Positions 1 to 9,620 of a DNA stretch of 64,000 nucleotides are shown piece after piece. The DNA is from Fodinisporobacter ferrooxydans. GTDB taxonomy: Bacteria > Bacillota > Bacilli > Tumebacillales > MYW30-H2. The notes beneath the pieces were generated by a model. That model had not been told where the DNA came from, searched no databases, and saw nothing but the letters and a program-made list of their open reading frames with translations. Each line of letters begins with the position of its first letter. Position 1 is the first letter of the stretch. The translations under genes were made by a program, and so were the position numbers. The stretch spans positions 2,993,501 to 3,057,500 of the forward strand of contig NZ_CP089291.1 in assembly GCF_022818495.1 (NCBI RefSeq). Reading direction: 5' to 3'.

Positions 1-2
1 CA

Positions 3-1205
3 GTTTTTGTTCAAGAAATTGATTCCCTGGAACAGGCTATAGAACTCATGATGTACGGCAATGTCGCACTATTCGTGGATGGATTCAAAACCTCCGTTGT
101 AATAGATGTTTCCGCATTTGAACAGAGAAGCATCGAGGAACCCAAGAACGAAGTGGTCATTCGCGGACCCCATGTGGGTTTCATCGAAGATCTCACTGTA
201 AATCTTTCTCTCATTCGGCGTATTTTGCACAATAAACACTTGAAAGTCGAATCGGATTATTTAGGTCAGAAGACCAAAAACAAAATAGCATTGCTCTATG
301 TAAAAGGGATTGCATATCCGAAACTGATTGACAACGTCCAAATGAAACTCAACCACATTTCCGTGGATGCAGTGCTGGATAGTGGTTATGTGGAGCAACT
401 GATTGAACCAGGCCGATGGAGTTTTTTCCCTACCGTACGACATACGGAGCGCCCCTCAACGGTGGCTGCTTCCTTGCTCGAAGGACGGATTGCCATTTTA
501 GTCGATGGTTCACCAACGGCATTGTTGGTTCCGCATCTGTTTCTCGACAATTTTATGAATCCTGAAGATTATAATTCGCGTCCCTTTTATAGCTCCATGA
601 TGCGAATCGTTCGTCTAATAGGATTCTTTTTGTCCACACAATTACCTGCTTTGTATATTTCCATTGAAAACTTTCACAAGGAAGTTGTTCCTTCTTCCTT
701 GTTACTGAGCGTTGCCGGGGCAAGGGAAGGCGTTCCCTTCCCATTACCCTTGGAAAGCATACTCATGGTTTTTGCATTTGAATTAATCAAAGAAACTGGG
801 ATTCGAATGCCACAAGCCTTAGGTCCATCCATCAGTTTAGTCGCGGGTCTGATTTTGGGACAGGCAGCTGTGGAAGCGGGTTTCGTCGGAATTCCAACGG
901 TAATTATCGTGGCTTTAGCCGGACTTAGTTCCTTTCTGATTCCATTTCTTAAAGAAACGATTGTTCTGATACGGATACTACTGATCATCCCTGCCTCATT
1001 TGTCGGACTGTATGGACTTATTCTAACGGACATTCTTATTTTGTTACATATCGTATCTCTGCGCTCGTTTGGAGTCCCTTATTTGGCTCCGATTTCCCCA
1101 ACGTATCTAGAGGACTGGAGAGATACGTTCTTTCGTTTTACCACGAACAATGTAAGTGGTGCGGATAAACGACTAAGACACAACATTGGGAAATACATCA
1201 AGTAG
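3..1205 (+). CDS. GerA-family germinant receptor subunit A (5' end outside window)
   Basis: Subunit A of a spore germinant receptor in the inner spore membrane. The reading frame is open to the left edge, so the true start lies upstream; about 400 residues are visible, against roughly 480-540 for the family, so about 100 N-terminal residues are missing. The visible part begins in the soluble domain with the family's conserved RSIEEPKNEVVIRGP stretch and ends with four or five hydrophobic segments (roughly residues 190-370 of the visible part) and a short basic tail. It is followed by GerC- and GerB-type genes on the same strand, the classic gerABC order (A-C-B here). The germinant cannot be told from sequence. 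Confidence 0.93.
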   Translation, partial: VFVQEIDSLEQAIELMMYGNVALFVDGFKTSVVIDVSAFEQRSIEEPKNEVVIRGPHVGFIEDLTVNLSLIRRILHNKHLKVESDYLGQKTKNKIALLYVKGIAYPKLIDNVQMKLNHISVDAVLDSGYVEQLIEPGRWSFFPTVRHTERPSTVAASLLEGRIAILVDGSPTALLVPHLFLDNFMNPEDYNSRPFYSSMMRIVRLIGFFLSTQLPALYISIENFHKEVVPSSLLLSVAGAREGVPFPLPLESILMVFAFELIKETGIRMPQALGPSISLVAGLILGQAAVEAGFVGIPTVIIVALAGLSSFLIPFLKETIVLIRILLIIPASFVGLYGLILTDILILLHIVSLRSFGVPYLAPISPTYLEDWRDTFFRFTTNNVSGADKRLRHNIGKYIK

Positions 1206-1240
1206 TTTGCTGTTCAGTTTGTGGAAAGGGATGGTGTAGC

Positions 1241-2374
1241 GTGGTTAGAAGAAAGAAACAACTCTTTCGTTCTACGTGTACAATTGCTTTTCTACTCCTT
1301 GTTCCGTTTCTTTTAACCGGGTGTTGGTCATCGCGGGAATTGAATCGATCGGCTTTGGTTGCCGGAGCCGGATTTGATAAGGAAAATGAAAAGTACAAGA
1401 TGACCATTCAGATTCTGCAACCATTAAAACTAATCCCAAAAACCAGGGGACAATCAAAAACTGCTACGTTCATTACAAACGAGACAGGACAAACCGTATT
1501 CGAAACAATCCGTACTTTCCCACATAAAACTACGCGGAAACTGTTTTGGTCTCATTGTCAAATTTTTGTGATTGGCCGTGAAATGGCCCAGGAGAGTATT
1601 CCACAGACATTAGACTGGTTTTATAGAAATCAAGAACTGAGACCTTTAAGCTTCATTATTTTGTCGAAAGATAAGGCATCCGATGTGATCAAGGCGAAGA
1701 CTCCTCTCAATCCCATCGCTGCTTACGATGTTGCAGACACGGTCAAAACGCTTACAGATACATCGGATGCCCCCATTGTGCATCTCATGGACTTTATGGC
1801 ACAGGTATCCAGCCCCGTAGAAGCGGCCTATATGCCAGAGATGAGCAAGTCTGAGATCGTCGGAACGGGTGTATTTTTACATGACCGATTGGTTGGGGTT
1901 TTAAATCTGGACGAATCGAAAGGGCTTTTAAGTCTGAATGGACAAGTGAAAAGCGGACAAATTACAGTACCGGCCATCAAGGATCATGGCAAACACATGA
2001 CGGTAGAAATCATTGATGAAAGCACAAAAAAGGAAGCTAGGTTCAAAAACGGGAAACCGGAAGTTTCTTACCATTTGAACTATGTGGTTGACATTGCGGA
2101 CGATCCGTATTTGTTTAAGCACGACGATCAAACATTTCATAAAATTGAACGGCTCGTGGAACAACGGGTCAAGCAAGACGCTGTTCGGTGCATTAATAAA
2201 GTGAAATCTTATCATGCGGATGTGATTGGTGCTGGAGAGGAGATTGAACGCCAAGATCCTCGAATTTGGGAACGGCTTGTAAAGAACTGGGAAGATAAAT
2301 TTCCGCATATCCCAATTCACGTTGACGTGAAAGTACATGTACGGCACGAAGGAATCATCCAAGGCAGCAAATGA
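1241..2374 (+). CDS. Ger(x)C-family germinant receptor lipoprotein
   Basis: Lipoprotein subunit of the germinant receptor. The 377-residue product starts at GTG with a basic N-terminus, a hydrophobic stretch and the lipobox LTGC (Cys about residue 29), followed by WSSRELN, the usual start of mature GerC proteins. The C-terminal half is the conserved GerC domain, ending in a segment with KNWEDKFPHIPIHVDVKV. A purine-rich stretch (GGAAAGGGA) lies ahead of the GTG; the nearby ATG at 1231 is closed at once by a stop. The gene lies 35 bp after subunit A and 12 bp before the GerB gene, so the three are probably one operon made in the forespore. Confidence 0.92.
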   Translation: MVRRKKQLFRSTCTIAFLLLVPFLLTGCWSSRELNRSALVAGAGFDKENEKYKMTIQILQPLKLIPKTRGQSKTATFITNETGQTVFETIRTFPHKTTRKLFWSHCQIFVIGREMAQESIPQTLDWFYRNQELRPLSFIILSKDKASDVIKAKTPLNPIAAYDVADTVKTLTDTSDAPIVHLMDFMAQVSSPVEAAYMPEMSKSEIVGTGVFLHDRLVGVLNLDESKGLLSLNGQVKSGQITVPAIKDHGKHMTVEIIDESTKKEARFKNGKPEVSYHLNYVVDIADDPYLFKHDDQTFHKIERLVEQRVKQDAVRCINKVKSYHADVIGAGEEIERQDPRIWERLVKNWEDKFPHIPIHVDVKVHVRHEGIIQGSK

Positions 2375-2386
2375 GAGGTTGGTACC

Positions 2387-3475
2387 ATGAAACTCACTCG
2401 CAGTCAAGTTTTCTATCTGACATTTATGAATTATCCGATTTTAAACATTGGAATCCTGCCACTGATGATACGCGTTGCCGGGAAGGATCTATGGATTAGT
2501 ACACTTCTTTCTTCGACCATTGGACTGTTGATTGCGCTCCTTCTCTGGGATCTGGAAAAGAAGAATCCAGAACAAACGTGTTTGGATATGCTGAAAACAA
2601 GGCCTGGTGGCCACATAATCATATGGGTGCTTGTTCCCATCTTGATTCTCTATTTATGGCTTCTTTGCGTATTGGCCTCTGTCTCGTTGACGGAATTTAT
2701 CAGCATTGGGTTTATTCAAGAGACACCGTTTTGGGTTATTGCGTTGATATTTGGACTATGCATCGCCTACTCACTTCGAAAAGGGATGACCTCCCTTGCA
2801 GACTTGGCAGGAGTGTTAACGCTAAGTACCATTCTTTCAGGAACCACCATGAGTATTGCAATCAGTGGAAAAAGGCATGTTTCTTATTTTTTGCCCATTG
2901 GTGAGCATGGAATTTACCCAATCTTACTCGGCGTAGTTTTGTTTGTGCCAATTTGGACGGAACTATTTTTCCTTGGATTTATGCCAAGGGACTTTGTGAA
3001 AGGCAAGGGGTGGATAAAAACGTATTTTTGGATCGTCCTTATAAATACGATCATTTTTGTGGGACACAGTGAGGGTCCGATTACCGCCTTTGGACTTGGG
3101 CAGGCGAAAAATTTTAACTTTCCTGAGCTGTCCGCTGTGAAAGTTATTTCTTTGGGATTCATTGACCGTTTTGACGTTTATGGGCTTCTCCTCATGCTGT
3201 ACGGCTCGTTCATTCGTGTATCATTTTATTCTCAACTGTCTTTGTCACTTATCTGTCGCATGTTCCCCAGTACAAAAATCCGTATTTCGCCTATGACTAG
3301 CACGATTCTTCCCATCATCTTTTTAATAACAGGCACGATTTGGTTGTTCAGAAACACGGCTTTTTTCCACGGGCTTCTACAACCGTTTATTCGGATAAGT
3401 TTATCCATGTTTGCGTTGTTTTTGGTGATTTATCTATTCATAAGATTTACAAAGCCTCATCAAGTTTTTGAGTAA
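2387..3475 (+). CDS. GerB-family spore germination permease
   Basis: Membrane subunit B of the germinant receptor, a member of the APC amino acid permease superfamily. The 362-residue protein has about ten hydrophobic segments and opens with the family signature LTRSQVFYLTFMNYPI. Full length for the family (about 360-370). It follows the GerC gene by 12 bp, with a purine-rich site before the ATG. Together with the two upstream genes it makes one complete receptor. No fourth (D) subunit gene follows. Confidence 0.93.
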   Translation: MKLTRSQVFYLTFMNYPILNIGILPLMIRVAGKDLWISTLLSSTIGLLIALLLWDLEKKNPEQTCLDMLKTRPGGHIIIWVLVPILILYLWLLCVLASVSLTEFISIGFIQETPFWVIALIFGLCIAYSLRKGMTSLADLAGVLTLSTILSGTTMSIAISGKRHVSYFLPIGEHGIYPILLGVVLFVPIWTELFFLGFMPRDFVKGKGWIKTYFWIVLINTIIFVGHSEGPITAFGLGQAKNFNFPELSAVKVISLGFIDRFDVYGLLLMLYGSFIRVSFYSQLSLSLICRMFPSTKIRISPMTSTILPIIFLITGTIWLFRNTAFFHGLLQPFIRISLSMFALFLVIYLFIRFTKPHQVFE

Positions 3476-3545
3476 GGTATTCTTAATATTCTTAAGTCGA
3501 CACTTACGAGGGTACTCCCTCATCCAGCTTTTCCTTTTGGAAGTG

Positions 3546-3574
3546 AGGCTTGACCGGAAAGAATACGTTATAAT
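3546..3574 (+). promoter_or_regulatory. Possible sigma-A promoter of the lytS-lytR pair
   Basis: A TATAAT -10 hexamer lies at 3569-3574 in the 173-bp gap between the ger operon and the kinase gene. The -35 side is weak (AGGCTT region), so the call rests mainly on the -10 box and its position about 75 bp ahead of the start codon. Confidence 0.35.
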
Positions 3575-3648
3575 AACAGTACACTCTGTTTTTCCCAATA
3601 ATGGAGATTGACATAATGGAGATAGACCAATAAGAGGTTTGATGAGAA

Positions 3649-5247
3649 ATGATTTATCTACTGCTTGACCAATTGGAACGCGTCGGCTTTATCATTGCTA
3701 CAGCCTTTTTATTTTCCCGACAGCAAAAACTCCGCCATTTCATGAGCCACCGGGAGGGAACCAGAAACTTACGGAGGTTCATTTTGCTGTTCAGTTTTTT
3801 TGCGATTCTTGGGACATATTCAGGAGTTCGGATCACAGCAGGTGGGTACATTGCCGAACCATTTATTGGCCAAGTCTCAGGAACGGAAGCCATCGCCAAT
3901 TCACGAACCATCGGGGTGGTTATAGCCGGTTTGCTTGGCGGGGTAAAGGCCGGTTTGGCAGTGGGTGCGATTGCCGGCGTACATCGTTATTTTTTGGGAG
4001 GATTTGTTGCTTTGCCCTGTATGATTGCCACCATACTTCAAGGATGGTTGGCCGGGATGATGAAAAACTCCCTGAAAAAACGATACAAGCATATTTCGTC
4101 TGTACAGTTGGCTTTTGTGGCAGGATTTGCAGCGGAAAGTCTCCAGATGATCTTAATCCTGCTCTTGGCACGACCTTTTGAAGCGGCCGCTTCTCTCATC
4201 TGGCTTATTGGAATTCCCCAAACAATTGCCAACAGTCTCGGTGTCGCATCCTTTTTTCTTGTCTTGATTCAAGTTCAAAAAGAAGAAGAGAAGATCGGGG
4301 CAACACATACCCGAAAAGCTTTTCAAATTGCTGAAAAGACTCAATCCCATTGGAGAAAGCCGCTAAGGGAAGCGGTGCAAGAAATCACGCAAATTCTTGT
4401 CCAAGAAACAGAAGCGGTAGGCACCCAATTCATTATGGAATCAGAAGTCATCGCAAAGGAAGGGCGGATTACGTCCTTTGAAGCAAGCTTCCCTGTCGGA
4501 CGTGAACCGCGGATGCTTGGTTTTTTTCGTTTGTATTTTGAGCGGGAGCAGGATCTTTATACGGAGGATCGGGCAACGATTTTGCATGGCTTGAGCCAGT
4601 TGTTTACTCAGCAGTATGCCTTGGCAGAAGCGGAACGTCATGAACACCTTGTCGCCAGTTCAGAGATCAAAGCTCTCCAGGCTCAAATGAATCCTCATTT
4701 TTTATTTAATGTTTTAAATACTATCAAATCGTTGATTCGGACGAAACCTGATGATGCCAGACTGGCTATTACACAGTTAGCAAAATATTTGAGGAAAAAT
4801 ATGCAGAACGCCAACCAAGATTTTATTACGATCCGGGAGGAATTGGAACATGTTGAAGTTTACTTGGATCTGGTGAAAACGAGGATGGGCGAGCGATTGT
4901 GTATTTTATGGGACATTGACGCATCTTGTTTGGAGTATACGCTGCCGCCGTTAACGATACAGCCACTCGTAGAAAACGCCATTGTTCACGGTTTGAAAAA
5001 TACGGTGCAGGACGGAAAATTAAATCTTTCTGTCAAAGAGGAACGCAATGGAATCCGGATCACGGTAGAGGACAATGGGGCAGGAATGGAACGATCGCTT
5101 GAAACGAAGGACAAGCCTGAAAATCTTGGGCTCGCCTTAAATAATATTCAACATCGATTGCAGTTCTATTTTGGAAAAAAGGCGGATTGGGTCATTGAGT
5201 CCGCGCCCTCGAAGGGGACCCGAGTGTCATTTGTAAGGCCAAAGTAA
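3649..5247 (+). CDS. LytS-type sensor histidine kinase
   Basis: Membrane sensor kinase of the LytS/BtsS group. The 532-residue protein has a 5TM receptor domain (5TM-5TMR_LYT, about residues 1-205), a linker/GAF-like region (about 215-335) and a His_kinase domain whose phosphorylation site is His350 in MNPHFLFN. The ATPase part follows with the N-box PLVENAIVHG and G-box DNGAGM. Family members sense pyruvate or related signals, or envelope state. The LytTR regulator gene follows after 15 bp and a monocarboxylate-type symporter comes next, so a carboxylate (pyruvate-like) signal is the best guess. That signal is inferred from context, not from binding residues. Confidence 0.93.
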   Translation: MIYLLLDQLERVGFIIATAFLFSRQQKLRHFMSHREGTRNLRRFILLFSFFAILGTYSGVRITAGGYIAEPFIGQVSGTEAIANSRTIGVVIAGLLGGVKAGLAVGAIAGVHRYFLGGFVALPCMIATILQGWLAGMMKNSLKKRYKHISSVQLAFVAGFAAESLQMILILLLARPFEAAASLIWLIGIPQTIANSLGVASFFLVLIQVQKEEEKIGATHTRKAFQIAEKTQSHWRKPLREAVQEITQILVQETEAVGTQFIMESEVIAKEGRITSFEASFPVGREPRMLGFFRLYFEREQDLYTEDRATILHGLSQLFTQQYALAEAERHEHLVASSEIKALQAQMNPHFLFNVLNTIKSLIRTKPDDARLAITQLAKYLRKNMQNANQDFITIREELEHVEVYLDLVKTRMGERLCILWDIDASCLEYTLPPLTIQPLVENAIVHGLKNTVQDGKLNLSVKEERNGIRITVEDNGAGMERSLETKDKPENLGLALNNIQHRLQFYFGKKADWVIESAPSKGTRVSFVRPK

Positions 5248-5262
5248 GAAAAGGGTGATAGA

Positions 5263-5991
5263 ATGGCGTGGCGAGTTTTGATTGTTGATGATGAGGAACC
5301 AGCTAGAGAAGAACTTCTTTACATGCTTGGACAGATTCCCCAAGTCAAGGTAATTGGTGAAACAGCGATCGGAATGGATGCAATTAAAAAAGCAAAAGAG
5401 TTAAAGCCTGAATTCGTGTTTCTGGATATTCAATTGCCTGATTTAAGCGGTCTTCAGGTTGCTGAGCTAATTAGGGAAATGGATTTAAATGTGGAGATTG
5501 TATTTATCACAGCTTATGACCATTTTGCCGTTGAAGCTTTTAAATTGAGAGCTTTTCATTATATTTTGAAACCATACGATTTCGAGGATTTGCAGCAAGT
5601 GTTTGCCATGTACGGCAAGGAGATGAATCCTAAGGCAAAGTTTTCCGCAGTGTCTTCCACTTCAAAATTGGCGGTTGAAATAGAAGACGATATCAAGTAC
5701 CTATCCCCACATGAAATCGTTTATATCGTCAAAGAAGGCCGGGGAGTCGTGATTCACACCGCTATAGAAAAATATGAAGCCCAATATACCCTGCAAAAGT
5801 TAGAGGAAAAACTGGCGCCTTACTCTTTTATCCGTACTCATAAGAGTTATTTGGTCAATTTGGGACATGTGAAAGAAATGAGAGCCTGGTTTAACGGTTC
5901 TTATAATGTGTACATGGATGATCCGGGTCATTCCACTGTGCCGGTCAGCCGGAATTATGTGAAAGAACTGCGCCATAGGCTCGAATTATGA
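5263..5991 (+). CDS. LytTR-family response regulator
   Basis: Partner of the upstream kinase. The 242-residue protein has an N-terminal receiver (about 1-120) with acidic residues D9/D10, phospho-acceptor Asp55 (FVFLDIQLPD) and the switch Lys in LKPYD. A LytTR DNA-binding domain follows (about 140-242, containing IRTHKSYLVNLGHV). LytTR proteins bind paired direct repeats. The likely target is the downstream DUF3311-symporter pair, since LytS/LytR-type systems often control an adjacent carboxylate transporter; I did not find a clear repeat pair by eye. Confidence 0.93.
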   Translation: MAWRVLIVDDEEPAREELLYMLGQIPQVKVIGETAIGMDAIKKAKELKPEFVFLDIQLPDLSGLQVAELIREMDLNVEIVFITAYDHFAVEAFKLRAFHYILKPYDFEDLQQVFAMYGKEMNPKAKFSAVSSTSKLAVEIEDDIKYLSPHEIVYIVKEGRGVVIHTAIEKYEAQYTLQKLEEKLAPYSFIRTHKSYLVNLGHVKEMRAWFNGSYNVYMDDPGHSTVPVSRNYVKELRHRLEL

Positions 5992-6022
5992 CATCATAGG
6001 CAGGATATTTTACCTCTCTTGA

Positions 6023-6036
6023 ATAAAACGCTTTCA
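6023..6036. promoter_or_regulatory. cre-like CcpA site ahead of the symporter operon
   Basis: Read on the minus strand this 14-mer is TGAAAGCGTTTTAT. It matches the cre consensus TGWAANCGNTNWCA at all but the last two defined bases. It lies about 75 bp before the DUF3311 gene, where carbon catabolite repression of a carboxylate uptake gene would make sense. Confidence 0.45.
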
Positions 6037-6108
6037 ATCCATCAGATCATAATTATAATACTTTTGAAGCGATTTCATATTATTATTTGTGATTAGGGGG
6101 TTGTAAAC

Positions 6109-6309
6109 GTGAGTAGATTTTTGATCGTGTTGCTTGTCATAATTCCTTTTGTTGCCCAATTGATAGCACTTCCATTGGTAAATCATATGCATCCTGTTAT
6201 CATGGGTTTCCCTCTGTTTCATTTTTGGCTTTTGATCTGGATGATCCTAACTCCGCTTTGTACATGGGGGATATATCGGATACAGAAGCAGCAAGGAGGG
6301 ATTCAGTAA
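6109..6309 (+). CDS. DUF3311 small membrane protein, symporter partner
   Basis: A 66-residue protein with two hydrophobic segments, matching DUF3311 (B. subtilis YhjC-like). These small proteins are encoded immediately before a sodium:solute symporter and are thought to be an accessory subunit. It starts at GTG, with a GGGGG-containing site about 12 bp ahead. Its stop codon shares a base with the start of the symporter gene (TAATG), so the two are translationally coupled. Confidence 0.85.
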   Translation: MSRFLIVLLVIIPFVAQLIALPLVNHMHPVIMGFPLFHFWLLIWMILTPLCTWGIYRIQKQQGGIQ

Positions 6310-7805
6310 TGCAGGGAAATGTAACGGCGCTATTAGTAACGACGTTTATTGTTTTGACGGTAGTCTTGATTGGTTTCTTGGCCGGCCGAAATAAGGCATC
6401 ACGCAGTTCGGTAGAGGAATGGTCGGTCGGGGGACGTCGTTTGGGGAGTTTGTTTGTCTGGTTCTTGATTGGCGCAGACGTTTATACCGCTTATACGTTT
6501 CTCGGATTGACCAGTACAGCTTTTACAGGTGGAAGCATTGCATTCTTTGCAACACCTTACGTAGTGTTGGCTTATCCTTTGGCTTACTTCTTCTTGCCAA
6601 AGCTGTGGAAGGTAGCCAATGTTCATAAGTTTACAACACTTGCTGACTATATCAAAGGACGATTTGATAGCAAGCTGATGTCGCTGTTCATTGCAATCAA
6701 TGGGGTATTGATGTTGATTCCGTATATTGACTTGCAGTTGAGCGGAATTCAATACACCTTAAAGGTAGCGGGAACAGGATATATTAATGTTACTTTTGTT
6801 GTGATTGTCTCATTTTTATTGGTGGCTTTTTATACTTTCTTCAGTGGAATTAAAGCGCCTACTTATACGGCAATCTTTAAAGATATTATGGTTTGGGTTG
6901 TGATGTTGTTCATGGTTGTTTCCTTGCCGATGATGCATTTTGGCAGTTGGGGCAATATGATTCAAGTCGCAGTGGAAAAAGCGCCGAAAATGATGGCATT
7001 GCCGACTTCCGGACCCAAAGGCATGCTCTGGTTTTCTACGGCAGCCTTGATTTCCGCTTTGGCCCTGTTTATGTGGCCGCATACCGTAACTGGAACGTTC
7101 AGTTCCAAAAGTGCGGAGTCTCTGCGCAAAAATGCAATCGTTCTGCCATTCTATAATATTGTTTTGATGTTGGTGACTTTCTTGGGCATTACCGCTTATC
7201 TGGTTGTTCCTAAAGGGACGGATCCGCGTTTGGCATTTTTGACTCTGATCCACATGTCATATGGCGGAGTTGTTCAAGGTTTGGCTTATTCTACAATTGC
7301 CTTAGCTTCTTTGGTTCCTTGTTCGATTATGGCGATCGGGGCATCTAACTTGTTTGCGAATAATATTTATCGTGATTTTATGAATCCGAAGGCAGAAGGG
7401 GCTCATTTGACGAAAGTTACCCGTTATATGGTGTTTGTGGTAATTGGAATGGCTCTGTTGTTCGGTTTGATGTTTCCTACTGCTCTGGTATCCTTGCAAC
7501 TAATGGGAGTGTCCGGAATCGTTCAAGTCTTCCCGGCTGTTGTGTTCAGCTTATACTGGAGAAATCTGTCTCGCGAGGCGGCTTTCAGCGGATTTATTGC
7601 TGGTATGGTGACAGTATTCATCGTTTATGCTACTGGAAAAACATTCGGTATGTATGAAGGATTCCTAGGGTTGATCGTGAATATCGTAATTGTCCTTGTT
7701 TTGAATCCAATGTTTGCAAAACATGCAAAGAACAGAACAAACTCCGTCATCGAAACATTGTTCGACAACCAAAAAACAGCAAAAGACATGAGAAAAGTCT
7801 CTTAA
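6309..7805 (+). CDS. Sodium:solute symporter, monocarboxylate (MctP/YhjB) type
   Basis: Secondary transporter of the SSS family, about 13 transmembrane helices, 498 residues. The start is placed at the ATG overlapping the previous stop, preceded by a strong AAGGAGGG. An upstream in-frame ATG at 6225 would lie inside the previous gene and has no such site. The pairing with DUF3311 and with a LytS/LytR system points to import of pyruvate, lactate or a similar short carboxylate. Substrate is inferred from context and family; other solutes are possible. A terminator follows directly. Confidence 0.88.
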   Translation: MQGNVTALLVTTFIVLTVVLIGFLAGRNKASRSSVEEWSVGGRRLGSLFVWFLIGADVYTAYTFLGLTSTAFTGGSIAFFATPYVVLAYPLAYFFLPKLWKVANVHKFTTLADYIKGRFDSKLMSLFIAINGVLMLIPYIDLQLSGIQYTLKVAGTGYINVTFVVIVSFLLVAFYTFFSGIKAPTYTAIFKDIMVWVVMLFMVVSLPMMHFGSWGNMIQVAVEKAPKMMALPTSGPKGMLWFSTAALISALALFMWPHTVTGTFSSKSAESLRKNAIVLPFYNIVLMLVTFLGITAYLVVPKGTDPRLAFLTLIHMSYGGVVQGLAYSTIALASLVPCSIMAIGASNLFANNIYRDFMNPKAEGAHLTKVTRYMVFVVIGMALLFGLMFPTALVSLQLMGVSGIVQVFPAVVFSLYWRNLSREAAFSGFIAGMVTVFIVYATGKTFGMYEGFLGLIVNIVIVLVLNPMFAKHAKNRTNSVIETLFDNQKTAKDMRKVS

Positions 7806-7817
7806 ATTTATACTCTA

Positions 7818-7847
7818 CCCGGGAGTGAAAGTATTCCCGGGTTTTTT
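7818..7847 (+). terminator. Intrinsic terminator after the symporter gene
   Basis: Stem CCCGGGA/TTCCCGGG around a short loop, followed by six T residues, 13 bp after the symporter stop codon. Confidence 0.9.
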
Positions 7848-7963
7848 CATGATTCAACTTTCTCAGTATCCCAAAAGAATCGTTGCAATCGTTAAAGATG
7901 GCATATGGCCAACTATTCTCCAAATACATTGTAGGATAGGTGATTTTTAGGGGAGTGGCCAAA

Positions 7964-8185
7964 ATGTTTATATTTTTCATCTTATGTGGAATATTTTTTG
8001 CTTTTTTCCTATTTAAAATGATTCGCATCGCAATTTTCCCGTTACTATGGATAGCGATTCCCATAGGCATCATGTTTTTTATATTTCCGTGGATTTTATT
8101 TTTATTTGGCGGTCTGGGGTTTTTTATAATAGCGATACTTGCAACACTGTTTTTCCTGAATATCGTAGGGTTTTTCTTTTTTTAA
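7964..8185 (+). CDS. Small very hydrophobic membrane protein
   Basis: A 73-residue protein that is almost entirely Phe/Ile/Leu with two or three membrane segments and a basic pair near residue 16. The ATG at 7964 is chosen because GGGGAGTGG lies seven bases ahead; an in-frame GTG at 7940 lacks a site. I do not recognise a family. It stands alone between two terminator-like hairpins. Confidence 0.6.
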   Translation: MFIFFILCGIFFAFFLFKMIRIAIFPLLWIAIPIGIMFFIFPWILFLFGGLGFFIIAILATLFFLNIVGFFFF

Positions 8186-8228
8186 AAAATAAAAACTAGA
8201 CTTTACGAGACTTTTTCAGAATGAAAAG

Positions 8229-8247
8229 GCCGGGCAGACAACCCGGC
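8229..8247 (-). terminator. Likely terminator of the odhAB operon
   Basis: Inverted repeat GCCGGG/CCCGGC with a seven-base loop, about 85 bp past the odhB stop. Read on the minus strand it is followed by CTTTTC, a weak T-run. Confidence 0.5.
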
Positions 8248-8330
8248 TTATGATAGAATTTTTACCTGAACGGCAGAAACTTGGAGACAGTCAATGAATG
8301 AATGAGGAGCTGGCCGCCTGGTTCTTTCCA

Positions 8331-9620
8331 TCAGCCTTCAATTAATAAAAATTCCGGATCTTCGGCAAGTTCCTTAACCCTTGCCAGGAATTGTACAGCC
8401 TCGCTGCCATCGATGATCCTGTGGTCATACGATAATGCGATATACATCATTGGGCGAATTTCCACTTGATCATGTACTTCAATGGGCCGCTTTTTAATGG
8501 AGTGCATGCCTAAAATCCCAACTTGCGGCGCATTCAAAATCGGCGTCGAAAAGAGCGAACCGAATATGCCTCCGTTCGTAATCGTGAATGTTCCACCTTG
8601 CAAATCTTCAATGCTTAGGGAATTGCTGCGTGCTTTTTGTGCCAACAAGGCAATTTCCGATTCAATCTGCGCAAAGCTTAGGCGGTCTGCATTGCGCACA
8701 ACCGGTACGACAAGCCCCGCATCCGTCGAAACAGCGATTCCTATATCATAGTGATGTTTAATAATCATATCATCGCCCTGGATTTCCGCGTTTAATCGCG
8801 GGAATTCCCGCAATGCGCCAACGACAGCCCGAGTAAAGAAGGACATAAAACCAAGCCCGACTCCATGTTTTTCTTTAAAACGATCTTTGCGGCGTTTCCG
8901 GACATCCATGATTGCCGTCATGTCCACTTCGTTAAATGTTGTAAGCATTGCCGCATTATGCTGTGCTTCGACAAGGCGGCGGGCAATGGTTTGACGGCGC
9001 CGCGACATTTTGATGCGCTCTTCATCGGGGCGCTGTGCCGCACGCACCGGATCATTCGCAACGGCGGCAGATGTTGCCTGTTTTGCTGCCGGTGCAGGCG
9101 CAGATGGTGTTGCGATGTGATCTTGAGTATGATTCATCACACCGATTTGGCTTAGATTGATGCCTTGTGCTCTGGCCAAACGACGGATTGCCGGGGTAGC
9201 GCGAATTGGAATCTGTTGCAGCGCCGTATCAGGCGTTGCGTTTGTACCTATATTCCCTGTCTGGCTTCGTGTCGTAAGTGTCGTATGTGGCTGCTCTTGT
9301 TCTGTTTTCGACGTTAGCTCCTTTGCAGGTGCCTGTATTTTCTCTTGTTGTGCCGCTTGAGCTGATTGCATGGCAATTTCCGGTTTCCCTTCGCCGATGA
9401 TTCCGAGCACCTCGCCGATTTGAACAGTATCCCCGGAGTGTTTTAGGATCGACTGTAAAACTCCTGCTTCATTTGCTGTCACTTCTACATTGACTTTGTC
9501 TGTTTCCAATTCAAGTACAGTTTCGCCGACGCTGACAGCCTCGCCCTCTTTTTTTACCCAATCGATAATCGTCGCCTCGACAATCGATTCACCGAGGTCC
9601 GGTACAATAATTTCAATCAC
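8331..9620 (-). CDS. odhB: Dihydrolipoyllysine succinyltransferase (2-oxoglutarate dehydrogenase E2)
   Basis: E2 core of the 2-oxoglutarate dehydrogenase complex; it transfers succinyl groups from E1 to CoA in the TCA cycle. The 429-residue protein has an N-terminal lipoyl domain with lipoyl-lysine Lys42 (ETDKVNVEV), an Ala/Pro/Gln-rich linker, a peripheral subunit-binding domain (about 135-175, [13 protein letters not shown]) and the catalytic domain ending in SYDHRIIDG (His400, Asp404). It starts at a GTG overlapping the odhA stop as GTGA, with GGGAGGGAA ahead, so translation is coupled to odhA. No E3 (lipoamide dehydrogenase) gene lies nearby. Confidence 0.96.
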   Translation of the reverse strand: MIEIIVPDLGESIVEATIIDWVKKEGEAVSVGETVLELETDKVNVEVTANEAGVLQSILKHSGDTVQIGEVLGIIGEGKPEIAMQSAQAAQQEKIQAPAKELTSKTEQEQPHTTLTTRSQTGNIGTNATPDTALQQIPIRATPAIRRLARAQGINLSQIGVMNHTQDHIATPSAPAPAAKQATSAAVANDPVRAAQRPDEERIKMSRRRQTIARRLVEAQHNAAMLTTFNEVDMTAIMDVRKRRKDRFKEKHGVGLGFMSFFTRAVVGALREFPRLNAEIQGDDMIIKHHYDIGIAVSTDAGLVVPVVRNADRLSFAQIESEIALLAQKARSNSLSIEDLQGGTFTITNGGIFGSLFSTPILNAPQVGILGMHSIKKRPIEVHDQVEIRPMMYIALSYDHRIIDGSEAVQFLARVKELAEDPEFLLIEG

